Source: Latilactobacillus curvatus JCM 1096 = DSM 20019 (GTDB taxonomy: Bacteria; Bacillota; Bacilli; Lactobacillales; Lactobacillaceae). From it: a stretch of 64,000 bases of DNA. The notes beneath the pieces are model-generated. The model was not told where the DNA came from and did not search any database. It saw only the letters and a program-made list of their open reading frames with translations. Within the stretch, counting starts at the first letter, position 1. Each line of letters begins with the position of its first letter. This document shows positions 26,205 to 34,084 of this stretch, in pieces. A program made the translations under genes and the position numbers. The DNA is taken from assembly GCF_004101845.1 (NCBI RefSeq), contig NZ_CP026116.1, positions 1,612,001 to 1,676,000 on the forward strand, in the 5' to 3' direction.

Positions 26205-26923
26205 GATGCTGAGAATGCCGATGACTTCTTGGTTAACAGTGCCCAATTATTTGAACCAGTCGTCGGTCAGTCGGTAGATTGGGTGCTATTCAGAACTAAA
26301 ATCGAAAGAGCCGGCGGAACGGATTCTGCTTTTGGTTTGACTGAAGATGGTGACTATCAATACAAGACGGCAAAAGGGCTTTTTTAGACTACTATTATCA
26401 AAATGTCTTCTTTCAATCATGTAATAAATTGTATCGAAGAGCGATTATTGAAGCTGAAGCATTGCGGTTCGATGAATCGCTGCGTATCGGTGAGGATTTA
26501 ATTTTCAACTTGCAGTATTTACAACATTGCCGAGTTGTTAGGCATCGGGCAGCGTTTTTATATGTTTACGAGATAGGGCATGCTGAGGCGGCTACGAGTA
26601 CCCTAAAGCCGCAGTGGTTCTCAGTTAACTTAACAGCTCTGCACATCATTGAGACGCAATTAGTGGCTGGAATTGCAGAAGTGGATCGCGCAGCTTACAC
26701 ACGATTTTTAAAGCAGTATGTGCGGACCTTTTTTAGAATGTTAATTGTTTTTGATCAGCGCACACTGACTGTTCCTGAGCGACAATTCATTCAGACGCAA
26801 TTGATCAATTTAGAACGTGGTTTACCAACCGGCACATCCCGGTGGCTACGATGGCTTAATCGGTCGCACTTAGCGCCGGTCATGCTAGTTGGCTTACGTC
26901 GGTTAAAGCAAAGGTTAAAATAA
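26205..26923 (+). pseudogene. GT2-family glycosyltransferase remnant: 5' end missing and one frameshift
   Basis: Two frames together read as the C-terminal two thirds of a family 2 glycosyltransferase: NADDFLVNSAQLFEPVVGQS and GLTEDGDYQYKTAKGLF in the first, then after a T6 run at 26389-26394 LDYYYQNVFFQSCNKLYRR and FDESLRIGEDLIFNLQYL in the second. Adding one T restores the frame. The nucleotide-binding N-terminus is absent; the frame opens just after a TAA at 26199. It lies between two terminators and is surely inactive. Relatives build wall or capsule polysaccharide. Confidence 0.72.
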
Positions 26924-26970
26924 AATGCTGTCCGCCAGAATCGAACGATTCAAAAGGGGGACAGCATTTA
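26922..26970 (+). terminator. Terminator after the GT2 remnant
   Basis: AAATGCTGTCC pairs with GGACAGCATTT across a 25-nt loop that may pair internally. Confidence 0.7.
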
Positions 26971-27025
26971 TTGGTTCATATCTAAAAAAGGATGCGGTGG
27001 GCGTTTAAACAAAGGGGAATTGACT

Positions 27026-28048
27026 GTGAAAAAGATCAGTATCGTGATTGTAATCAGTAGTATTGTTGTGATTAGTCTGGCGACGCTAGGTTTTTATTTG
27101 CATCAAGAGGATAAAGCTGTTGATGCGATTAAAACCGGGTCTAGTCGAATTTCAAAACAAATTGATCAGCGAAAGCCAATCTCGTTCCTATTATTAGGCG
27201 TTGACCCAGGCGCGGATGGGCGCGTTGATCGTGGTCTGTCGGATTCGATGATGGTTGTAACACTTAACCCGGCGTAAGAAGCAACGGTGGTCTACTCTAT
27301 TCCGCGTGATTCATTGGCAGAGATGGCAGATGACCACGGCGGTAATATTCAGAAAATTAATGCGGCTTATGAAATTGGCAAGGCTAAGATGGCGAAAAAA
27401 ACAGTCAGTCAGTTTTTAGGGCTCCCGATTGACTACTCGGTGACGGTCGATATGGGCGCACTCAAAGAATTGGTTGATTTTGTCGGGGGGATTACCATCG
27501 ATACGGTGATTGACGTTAATTTGAATGGACAAGTGATTCCACAAGGCCACCATCATCTCAATGGTGATCAGGCGCTTGCTTATAGTCGGATGCGTTATCA
27601 AGATCCGCGCGGGGACTATGGGCGGCAATTGCGGCAACAAGAAGTTTTGAAACAAGTTGCGCAAAAAATTCAAAAGCCAAAATATTTGATGAACATTGGT
27701 GACTTAATGACTAAGCTTGGTCAGAAAATTAGCACTGATTTTACAGCCGACCAAGTGAAGCAGTTGATTCGCAACTATCATCAAAGTAGTGGTGAAATTG
27801 TCAGCAGCCAATTGCTAGGTAAAACGGCGTGGCTTAACGGCAGTGCCTATCAAATCATTAGTACAGAAGATTTGCAGGCTGCTTCGAATCGGCTCCGTGA
27901 AAATTTAGCACTGCCGGAACAAACGTTAACCAATACCGAAACGCGACTTAATGATATGAACCCGGCCTTTTTTGATGATGAGTCGCCAACGACTTACTTC
28001 AACGTGCGCGGATATAACGTGACACGGTATACAAATAATACGGATTAG
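27026..28048 (+). pseudogene. LytR-CpsA-Psr (LCP) family protein with an in-frame ochre codon
   Basis: Start GTG 27026 follows AAAGGGG by 8 nt. The product has an N-terminal membrane segment (ISIVIVISSIVVISLATLGF) and an extracellular LCP domain. LCP enzymes attach teichoic acid or polysaccharide to peptidoglycan. Typical blocks: FLLLGVDPGADGRVDRGLSD, SIPRDS, INAAYEIG, HHHLNGDQALAYSRMRYQDP. A TAA at 27275-27277 splits the frame between TLNPA and EATVVYSIPRDS; both sides are in the same frame. CAA to TAA fits. Restored length is 340 residues. The catalytic Arg and Asp residues all lie after the stop. The stop codon overlaps the 3' end of the ABC-F gene by 4 bp. Confidence 0.88.
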
Positions 28049-29559
28049 TGTTGTGGTCGAAGTGCGTAGGTTTGGGTGGCGATGGCGTTAACGAAATCAA
28101 CATCATGCTCGATAAATAGGAGGGTTGGGCGTTGCTCGGCAATTAGAGTTTGAACTTGTTCACGCGTGATGACGTCGAGGTAATTCAACGGTTCATCCCA
28201 GAGGTAACAGTCAGCCTCTTCAAAGAGCGAACGTGCCAGTGCAGCTTTACGTTTTTGTCCCATGCTCATCGTTTCTAGACGGTGGGTAAATAAATCGCGG
28301 TCAAAACCCAGTTTGCGTAACATGCTTAGCAGTTGTTCGTGATCAACCTGTTTCGCAGCAGCGAAGTCGGCCAGTGAGCCGCTCAGTTGATCGAAATCTT
28401 GTGGAAGATACGAGAGGGTTAAGTGCGGATTAAGGTGCAGACTACCGCTGGCAATGTGGTCAGTTGCGGGTAATGCAAGTAACGCCTTAATCAGTGTTGA
28501 TTTACCTGCGCCATTAATCCCAGTTAGGGCAACCTGTTGACCAGTTTCTAAGGTGAATGAGAGTGGTTGATTAAGGATGACGCCGTCTTGTTGTAAGACA
28601 AGTTCATCAACACTAAGCACATTTTGACCGGGTTTGAGGGGTCGCTGATTGATGGTCAGTGGTGCAGCAATTTCAACGTTTTTAAAAAGTTGTTGTTTTG
28701 CTTCGATTGCTTCTTCCGCGCGGTTGGCAATTGTCGTCGCCCGTTTCATAACCTTAGCGGCGCGATGACTGATGAAGCCTTTATCGAGATTGGCACTTTC
28801 AGTTTTGACACTGGCGGCGTTTTTCCCTTTTTCAGCTTCGTGGGACCACTGCGCTTTTTGTTGTGCTGTTTTTGTCAGCCGTTTGATATCGCCCTTGAGT
28901 TGTTGATTCTGTTGTTGCTCATAAGCAGCTTGTTGGTCGTGGGCGGTTTGCCAAGTTTGGTAGTTGCCTTGGTGAACGGTGATGTCGGCACGATTAATCG
29001 CTAGGACATGGTCGATCACTTGGTTTAAGAAATGGCGGTCATGGCTGACGACAATGAAGCCGGCTTTTTGGCGTAAATAATTGGCAACGACTTGGCGGCC
29101 TTCTTGATCCAGGTGATTGGTTGGTTCGTCGATCAGTTGAAAATGATAGTCGTCGATGAATAGTAAGGCGAGTAACATTTTGGTTTGTTCACCAGGACTT
29201 AACGAAGCAAATGGTTGCCAGACGATTTCGGGTGCGACTTGTAGGAGCCGCAGTTCCCGCTCGACTTGCCAGAAGGTTGAATTGTCGAGGTTACCTAGCT
29301 GCATTAGAATATCGTGTGTGAGTTGCGTAGGTTCTGTAACAGTCTGTGGGAAATATTGAAAATCGAGATTGGTAACCAACTGGCCATCAAATGGTAGTTG
29401 GTGTTGAAGTAATTTTAATAACGTTGTTTTACCGCGACCATTGCGCCCGATTAAACCGAGTTTCCAACTGGCGTCGAATTGAAGCGTGACGTGATCGAAC
29501 AACGGTTGTGTTTGATCTGAATAGTTAAATGTGAGTGCTTTGAATTGAATTGTGCCCAT
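28045..29559 (-). CDS. ABC-F family ribosome-associated ATPase
   Basis: The 504-residue protein has two ATPase domains and no membrane part. Walker A boxes are GLIGRNGRGKTT and ALTGINGAGKST; the signature motifs are unusual (LSPGEQTK and MSMGQKRK); Walker B is FQLIDEPTNHLD and CYLWDEPLNYLD. A charged linker (about 170-290; YEQQQNQQLKGDIKRLTKTA) lies between them. ABC-F proteins bind the ribosome E site; several in Firmicutes protect it against lincosamides, streptogramins A or pleuromutilins. The second domain's atypical motif and a long leader with a terminator-like hairpin suggest the antibiotic-inducible type, which is an inference. Confidence 0.88.
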   Translation of the reverse strand: MGTIQFKALTFNYSDQTQPLFDHVTLQFDASWKLGLIGRNGRGKTTLLKLLQHQLPFDGQLVTNLDFQYFPQTVTEPTQLTHDILMQLGNLDNSTFWQVERELRLLQVAPEIVWQPFASLSPGEQTKMLLALLFIDDYHFQLIDEPTNHLDQEGRQVVANYLRQKAGFIVVSHDRHFLNQVIDHVLAINRADITVHQGNYQTWQTAHDQQAAYEQQQNQQLKGDIKRLTKTAQQKAQWSHEAEKGKNAASVKTESANLDKGFISHRAAKVMKRATTIANRAEEAIEAKQQLFKNVEIAAPLTINQRPLKPGQNVLSVDELVLQQDGVILNQPLSFTLETGQQVALTGINGAGKSTLIKALLALPATDHIASGSLHLNPHLTLSYLPQDFDQLSGSLADFAAAKQVDHEQLLSMLRKLGFDRDLFTHRLETMSMGQKRKAALARSLFEEADCYLWDEPLNYLDVITREQVQTLIAEQRPTLLFIEHDVDFVNAIATQTYALRPQH

Positions 29560-29838
29560 GAATTATCACCTCATTGATTGAATGAGATTGGCCCAGTTGT
29601 CGTTAAAAATGCACAAAAAAAGACGCAATAACAGCGTCTTTTAACAAGTCTTTAGGTAACTGACCTGAAAATTAACGCAAGCAATCTCTAACGGCAATCG
29701 GAAATAAACGGTCCACGCACGTGCATGAACAGTTCGTACCAATCGAGTTGTCAGAAAATTAGCATGCGATTTTCAATGCCAGTCACATCCTTTGAATAAG
29801 TTAAATTTGATTCTAGCAGATTATTTTTAGAAAAACAA
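29560..29838 (-). promoter_or_regulatory. Promoter and attenuator-like leader of the ABC-F gene
   Basis: On the minus strand TTGTTT (29838-29833) and an extended -10 TGCTAGAAT (TAGAAT 29815-29810) are 17 nt apart. The transcript would have a leader of about 240 nt. It opens with AAAGGAT (29793-29787) and short start/stop frames such as TTG at 29776 (MKIAC) or ATG at 29765 (MLIF). It ends in a hairpin AAAGACGC/GCGTCTTT with a T run (29617-29643), about 57 nt before the start codon. This matches the plan of ribosome-mediated attenuation known from other ABC-F genes. Confidence 0.6.
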
Positions 29839-29853
29839 CTTTTAAAATAATCC

Positions 29854-29889
29854 TTTACAAATAGATGGTTATCCCCTATACTAAGTAAC
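29854..29889 (+). promoter_or_regulatory. Strong promoter of the Phe-rich leader peptide transcript
   Basis: TTTACA (29854-29859) and TATACT (29877-29882) with a 17-nt spacer. It is divergent from the ABC-F promoter, with only 16 bp between the two -35 boxes. Confidence 0.72.
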
Positions 29890-29914
29890 TAATTAATAAC
29901 AAGGAGGGTCTGTC

Positions 29915-29983
29915 ATGAATTCAATGCAACGTGTTGCCTTTAGCTTTTTCTTTAAGATACCCAGTAATCGACTGGTTGATTAA
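29915..29983 (+). CDS. Short Phe-rich leader peptide (22 residues)
   Basis: An AAGGAGGG ribosome binding site 8 nt before the ATG leads to a 22-codon frame that contains AFSFFFKIPS: four Phe codons in five. It starts about 26 nt after the predicted transcription start and is followed by a hairpin and a terminator. This is the plan of an amino-acid attenuation leader, but such Phe leaders are known from proteobacteria and would be unusual here. An alternative is a small independent peptide gene. Confidence 0.6.
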   Translation: MNSMQRVAFSFFFKIPSNRLVD

Positions 29984-30024
29984 GGAGAAGGCATTTGAGT
30001 TGAAATGACAAACCTTAATGAATT

Positions 30025-30098
30025 GGAAGATGGCTGGGTAACCCCGAGTCATCTTCCTGGTGGGGCTCACTAGTGAAGACTAGTGGGCTCCTTTTTTT
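30025..30098 (+). terminator. Hairpin and terminator behind the leader peptide
   Basis: GGAAGATG (30025-30032) pairs with CATCTTCC (30050-30057), enclosing GGGTAACCCC. It is followed directly by GGGGCTCACTAGT, loop GAAG, ACTAGTGGGCTCC and seven T at 30062-30098. The first hairpin may compete with the terminator or be a simple stem. Confidence 0.82.
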
Positions 30099-30108
30099 GT
30101 TATTAAAT

Positions 30109-30225
30109 GAGTGCGACGAAGCCTGGTTAGATACTGAGTAATAGCATAGTCCAGTGAATAAAGCTGGGTTGTAGCTTTGTTTACTGGACGTAGCTATACG
30201 GAAGTATCTGGCTGAGGAGCACGTT
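30109..30225 (+). repeat. Intergenic structured element, full copy (30.1 kb)
   Basis: Begins GAGTGCGACGAAGCC and ends GGCTGAGGAGCACGTT. Core blocks TGAGTAATAGC and GTAGCTATACGGAAG match the other copies. Stems: AGCC/GGCT, GATAC/GTATC and a central hairpin TCCAGTGAA/TTTACTGGA with AAAGC/GCTTT. See the finding on this family. Confidence 0.72.
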
Positions 30226-30231
30226 AAGAAA

Positions 30232-30346
30232 GAAGTGCGACTTGAACGATTTGGCTTCGAGCATAACCTAAAAAGCGCAATGGTGGGCGTACGACCGCCA
30301 TTGTGATTCTGTAGTTAAGCGCAGAAGGCAGTTCAAGGAGCACGTT
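30232..30346 (+). repeat. Intergenic structured element, full copy (30.2 kb)
   Basis: Tandem with the preceding copy. Begins GAAGTGCGACTTGAAC, ends GTTCAAGGAGCACGTT. Core GAGCATAACCTAAA and GTAGTTAAGCGCAGAAG. Outer stem TTGAAC/GTTCAA; central hairpin CAATGGTGG/CCGCCATTG. Confidence 0.75.
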
Positions 30347-30349
30347 AAA

Positions 30350-30401
30350 GAAGTGCGACGAAGCCTGGTAGGCGGCGAGTAATCGCCTAGTCGAGTGCAT
30401 A
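30350..30401 (+). repeat. Intergenic structured element, 5' half only
   Basis: GAAGTGCGACGAAGCCTGG repeats the start of the copy at 30109, and GAGTAATCGCCTAGTC the core, but the sequence ends at 30401 just before the ribosome binding site of the permease gene. It forms a local hairpin TAGGCG/CGCCTA. Confidence 0.55.
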
Positions 30402-30424
30402 CAATAAAAATAGGAGTGGTTAAA

Positions 30425-31819
30425 ATGGGATTAATGGCAAAGATGTTACGAAAAGAATCACTGGAACGTTATTTACAACAAGATCAGCGGTTGGCCAAAA
30501 CATTAACGGCTAAGGATTTAATTGCATTGGGCGTGGGGGCAGTGATTGGGACCGGGATTTTTATCTTACCGGGAACGATTGCGGCGTTACATAGTGGCCC
30601 GGCAATCACGATTTCATTTATGATTGCGGCGGCCGTTTGTGCCGTTGCGGCGATGTGTTACGCCGAATTTTCATCGGCATTACCAGTTGCGGGAAGTGCT
30701 TACTCATATGGCAATATTATTTTTGGTGAGTTAATCGGTTGGCTGCTTGGCTGGGCTTTATTCTTGGAGTATATGTTGTCAGTTGCGGCAGTTTCAACTG
30801 GTTGGTCGGCTTATTTTGTATCATTTATCGAAGGGTTTGGCATCCATATTCCGCATGCAATTACTGGCCCGTTTGATCCGGCACATGGCACTTATGTGAA
30901 CCTGTTTGCGATGCTGGTAGTGGGCTTGATTGCGACATTATTAATGCGAGGGACTCGTTCATCAACACGAATTAATAACATCATGGTTTTGATTAAATTA
31001 GGCGTAGTGCTACTTTTCATTAGTGTCGGGATTTTCTACGTGAAACCCACTAACTGGCAACCGTTCATGCCGTTTGGGGTAAGTGGGATTTTCAAAGGGG
31101 CATCACTCGTCTTCTTTGCTTACCTTGGCTTTGACTGTGTGTCAGCATCGGCGGCAGAGGTTAAGAATCCACAAAAAAATCTTCCTATCGGGATTATTGG
31201 GACGTTAATCATCTGTACGTTGCTTTATATATTAGTGGCGTTTGTCCTCACAGGGATGGTGTCGTACCGCGAATTGGACGTTGCTAATCCGGTCACATTC
31301 GCGCTACAAGTCGTCCATCAAAATTGGTTTGCCGGTCTGATTTCACTCGGCGCATTAGCAGGGATGTTCACGATGATGTTGACGATGACTTACAGCAGTT
31401 CCCGCCTCATCTATTCAATTGGTCGTGATGGCTTATTACCAAAAGCACTTGGTAAAGTGACTGCAAAACATCAAACCCCAACTAACAGTATCAAAATTGT
31501 GACGATAGTCATCATGATTCTAGGCGGGTTCGTTTCACTGGATCAATTGACTAATTTGGTAAACATCGGCACATTGGTGGCTTTTTTCTGGATGTCGATT
31601 GGGGTCATCCCATTGCGGAAGCGCAAGGACATTCCGAATAAAAATGGGTTTAAAGTCCCATTTTACCCAGTTTTACCGTTAATATCAGGAGCGCTATGTT
31701 TATTGATGATGTTTGAATTGCCAAAAGTCACTTGGATTGCAGCGGCAATCTGGTTTGTCATCGGCTTAGTGGTCTACTTTACGTATGGGATTTTCAATAG
31801 TCGCTTAAATAATGATTAA
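30425..31819 (+). CDS. APC-superfamily amino acid permease (CAT-like)
   Basis: Start ATG 30425 after AGGAGT; an upstream in-frame start at 30395 lies inside the repeat. The 464-residue protein has 12 or more membrane segments. Family blocks: LTAKDLIALGVGAVIGTGIF, FSSALPVAGSAYSY, FFAYLGFDCVSASAAEVKNP, GRDGLLPKALGKV. These place it among the cationic amino acid transporter-like (YfnA) permeases. The substrate is not certain. It is preceded by a Phe-rich leader and tandem structured repeats, which may or may not control it. Confidence 0.88.
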   Translation: MGLMAKMLRKESLERYLQQDQRLAKTLTAKDLIALGVGAVIGTGIFILPGTIAALHSGPAITISFMIAAAVCAVAAMCYAEFSSALPVAGSAYSYGNIIFGELIGWLLGWALFLEYMLSVAAVSTGWSAYFVSFIEGFGIHIPHAITGPFDPAHGTYVNLFAMLVVGLIATLLMRGTRSSTRINNIMVLIKLGVVLLFISVGIFYVKPTNWQPFMPFGVSGIFKGASLVFFAYLGFDCVSASAAEVKNPQKNLPIGIIGTLIICTLLYILVAFVLTGMVSYRELDVANPVTFALQVVHQNWFAGLISLGALAGMFTMMLTMTYSSSRLIYSIGRDGLLPKALGKVTAKHQTPTNSIKIVTIVIMILGGFVSLDQLTNLVNIGTLVAFFWMSIGVIPLRKRKDIPNKNGFKVPFYPVLPLISGALCLLMMFELPKVTWIAAAIWFVIGLVVYFTYGIFNSRLNND

Positions 31820-31881
31820 ATCAGCCTCAAAAAGCTGACGTTCACCCGCAGAAACGCTAGAATAAAACAGAGGTGACGACT

Positions 31882-32973
31882 GTGGTAAAACATAAACGGC
31901 TGTGGATTGGTCTAATAGGAAGTGTCATCTGCGTCCTCGGTGTATTAGGGACGTATTTCGATGCTGGTTTGTATCAGCAACCGATTATTCGGGTAACGCG
32001 GGTCCAGACAATTAGCCGTGAGAAACAGACTGATGAGTACCAAAATGAAGATACAGAAGTAGTCCAGCGGGTCACGGGCCAATTTTTGAACACTAAGCAA
32101 AAAGGGCAAGTGATTACGCTGCGCAATACGTATACGGCGTCGCAAGCGATGTCGACGCGGTACTATAAAGGACAACAAGTCTTTTTACACCGTGATCAAT
32201 ATTTGAAAAAGTGGACCTTAAACGAGCCTAAGCGCGATACAATCATCGTTGGCTTAACACTGTTGACGTTTAGTTTCCTATTACTAATGATGCTCAAGCG
32301 CGGATTGATGACGCTAATCAGTGTCTTGGTCAATCTCGTCGCATTCGTCTTAACACTCCATTTAAACGCGATGACGGGTGGACGGTGGTTATTGCCGATT
32401 ATGTGTGGCTTAGCGGTCGTTCTAACGGGTTTAACGCTACTTTTAGTATTAGGACCCAACCGCCAGATGCTTGTCTCATATGGCGCGACAATTGGCGCAA
32501 CGTTCCTAGCACTGTTTCTCAGCATGGCCGTCTTGAAATTAACCGGCGATCAAGGCTTGCATTATGAAACGATGGCCTATGAATTACAGCCGTATAAAAC
32601 GGTCTTCTTAGCGGAAGTCGTGCTCGGGATTTTAGGCGCTGTGATGGATGAGACGACCGATATTTCATCGTCACTCCAGCAATTAGCGATTGAACGGCCA
32701 AACGTTACGAAGACTGAATTGTTTAAATCAGGACTCGCAATTGGTCGCGAAATTATTGGTCCATTAGTTAATGTGTTGTTCTTTTTAGTCATGGCGGATG
32801 CTTTTCCAATTATTTTATTGTATCTACGCAATGGCAACACAATTGCGTATACCTTATCGCGAACTGTCACGTTAAGTTTTACGCAGACGGTGATTAGTGC
32901 GATTGGGATTACTTTGGCGGTGCCAGTAACGAGCTTGTTGGCAAGCCAGTTAGTGCGGGTGAGACGCCTATGA
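31882..32973 (+). CDS. YibE/F family membrane protein (first of a pair)
   Basis: Start GTG 31882 is preferred (AGAGGTGA upstream); a GTG at 31873 is nearly buried in it. The 363-residue protein has an N-terminal membrane segment, an extracytoplasmic part of about 90 residues (TRVQTISREKQTDEYQNEDT), then seven or so segments with the YibE/F signature LGAVMDETTDISSSLQQL. The family (PF07907) is widespread in lactic acid bacteria; its function is unknown, probably transport. Stop overlaps the partner's start (ATGA). Confidence 0.85.
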   Translation: MVKHKRLWIGLIGSVICVLGVLGTYFDAGLYQQPIIRVTRVQTISREKQTDEYQNEDTEVVQRVTGQFLNTKQKGQVITLRNTYTASQAMSTRYYKGQQVFLHRDQYLKKWTLNEPKRDTIIVGLTLLTFSFLLLMMLKRGLMTLISVLVNLVAFVLTLHLNAMTGGRWLLPIMCGLAVVLTGLTLLLVLGPNRQMLVSYGATIGATFLALFLSMAVLKLTGDQGLHYETMAYELQPYKTVFLAEVVLGILGAVMDETTDISSSLQQLAIERPNVTKTELFKSGLAIGREIIGPLVNVLFFLVMADAFPIILLYLRNGNTIAYTLSRTVTLSFTQTVISAIGITLAVPVTSLLASQLVRVRRL

Positions 32974-33716
32974 TGTTGCTAACGGGAATTTTACTGATCT
33001 TATTAGTGCTGGTTTGTGGTTGGCAAGGGCTGACGATTTTCTTCAGCCTTGGTTTGAATTTTGTCGTGATTATATTGGCACTGGTCTTGGTGGCGGGTGG
33101 GTTTGAACCGCTGATTGTGAGTGGTCTGTTGAGTCTGATTTTGTTAGCGACATCCATCTTCATGAATACCAAGCAGCCATTAACGGCCAAGACGGCGTTT
33201 GTGACGTCGTTAATCGTGGTGGTGGGCTTGCTGATCATTATTGTGCCCCTCAGCCAGTTAGCAGCTACCTACGGCTTTGGTGCGGAAGATGCAGAAGAGA
33301 TTGAAGGCTTTGGACTCGCAATCGGCTTGTCGTTCCAAAAAATTAGTATCATGATGATCATTCTGGGCAGCTTAGGGGCAATCGCCGAAACGAGTATTGC
33401 AGTTGCCAGTGGTTTAGTCGAAATCTTAGAATACGACGCGCAAATGGGCGCCAAGCAACTCTTTAAAGCGGGAATCGCGATCGGTGAAAAAATTATTGCG
33501 ACGGCTTTTAATACACTGTTCTTTAGTTTTTTCGGTAGCTTCTTGTCATTAACGATGTGGTTCATTCAACTCGGTTATCCAATTAGTAAAATTGTGAACC
33601 ATAAAATTTTAATTGGTGAGGGACTCGCACTATTAATCGGAGTGATTGGGGTCATAGCAACCGTTCCGCTGACCAGTTGGCTCCTAAACTATTTCAGAAA
33701 ACCAAAAGACGAATAA
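32970..33716 (+). CDS. YibE/F family membrane protein (second of a pair)
   Basis: The 248-residue protein has about seven membrane segments and the second half of the YibE/F signature: LGAIAETSIAVASGLVEIL parallels the motif of the partner gene. Overlap with the first gene by 4 bp shows joint translation; the two probably form a heteromeric complex. Unknown function. Confidence 0.85.
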   Translation: MMLLTGILLILLVLVCGWQGLTIFFSLGLNFVVIILALVLVAGGFEPLIVSGLLSLILLATSIFMNTKQPLTAKTAFVTSLIVVVGLLIIIVPLSQLAATYGFGAEDAEEIEGFGLAIGLSFQKISIMMIILGSLGAIAETSIAVASGLVEILEYDAQMGAKQLFKAGIAIGEKIIATAFNTLFFSFFGSFLSLTMWFIQLGYPISKIVNHKILIGEGLALLIGVIGVIATVPLTSWLLNYFRKPKDE

Positions 33717-33723
33717 AGTTAAC

Positions 33724-33752
33724 TTGAAAAATAAGTCAATTCAGATTAGAAT
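33724..33752 (+). promoter_or_regulatory. Strong promoter of the small basic protein gene
   Basis: TTGAAA (33724-33729) and TAGAAT (33747-33752), spacer 17 nt, 35 bp upstream of the gene at 33787. Confidence 0.7.
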
Positions 33753-33786
33753 AATAGAATATATGCACGAAAGGAGGAAACGCGCA

Positions 33787-33915
33787 ATGTCACAAAACTT
33801 ACATGTTAGTGTTTCTGGTAACCGTCGTCCTGTTAACCAAAACAATGCTAAAAAACGTAACGCTGAAACAGCTGCTGTATTGAACTTCTTGAAGGAACGT
33901 AAATCAGCTAAATAA
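33787..33915 (+). CDS. Small basic protein, 42 residues, apparently highly expressed
   Basis: Start ATG 33787 follows the near-perfect ribosome binding site AAAGGAGG. The peptide has ten Lys/Arg residues (e.g. SGNRRPVNQNNAKKRNAE) and one helix-prone end (AAVLNFLKERKSAK). Codons are those of ribosomal protein genes (CGT for Arg, GTT, GCT, AAC), unlike many neighbours. It has its own promoter and terminator. I recognise no named family; RNA or ribosome binding is a guess from charge and codon use. Confidence 0.75.
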   Translation: MSQNLHVSVSGNRRPVNQNNAKKRNAETAAVLNFLKERKSAK

Positions 33916-33943
33916 TTATAATGAATTTTTTCAAAATAATGTT

Positions 33944-33992
33944 AAAAGACCATCTAAAAGTCGCTTGAAAAGCAGCCTTTGGATGGTCTTTT
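33944..33992 (+). terminator. Terminator after the small basic protein
   Basis: AAAAGACCATC pairs with GATGGTCTTTT across a 26-nt partly folded loop. Confidence 0.85.
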
Positions 33993-34032
33993 AATATGGA
34001 AAATAAATATATTTCAAACTAAGTTTAACCAC

Positions 34033-34068
34033 AAAAAAAGAGCTACATCCTAAGATGTGGCTCTTTTT
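34033..34068 (-). terminator. Terminator of the NlpC/P60 gene
   Basis: AAAAAGAGC-ACATC and GATGT-GCTCTTTTT pair around CTAA with one mismatch; located 17 bp past the stop. Confidence 0.88.
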
Positions 34069-34084
34069 AAATACATATTTTTGA

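Noticed and set aside
29641..29820. T-box or SAM-type riboswitch before the ABC-F gene
   Set aside because: No T-box AGGGTGGNACCGCG-like block or S-box core was found; short frames and terminator fit ribosome-mediated attenuation better.
30109..30401. Possible CRISPR array or tRNA cluster because of repeated units
   Set aside because: Units are about 120 nt, differ in sequence within stems and have no identical direct repeats with spacers; no tRNA cloverleaf or CCA end fits.
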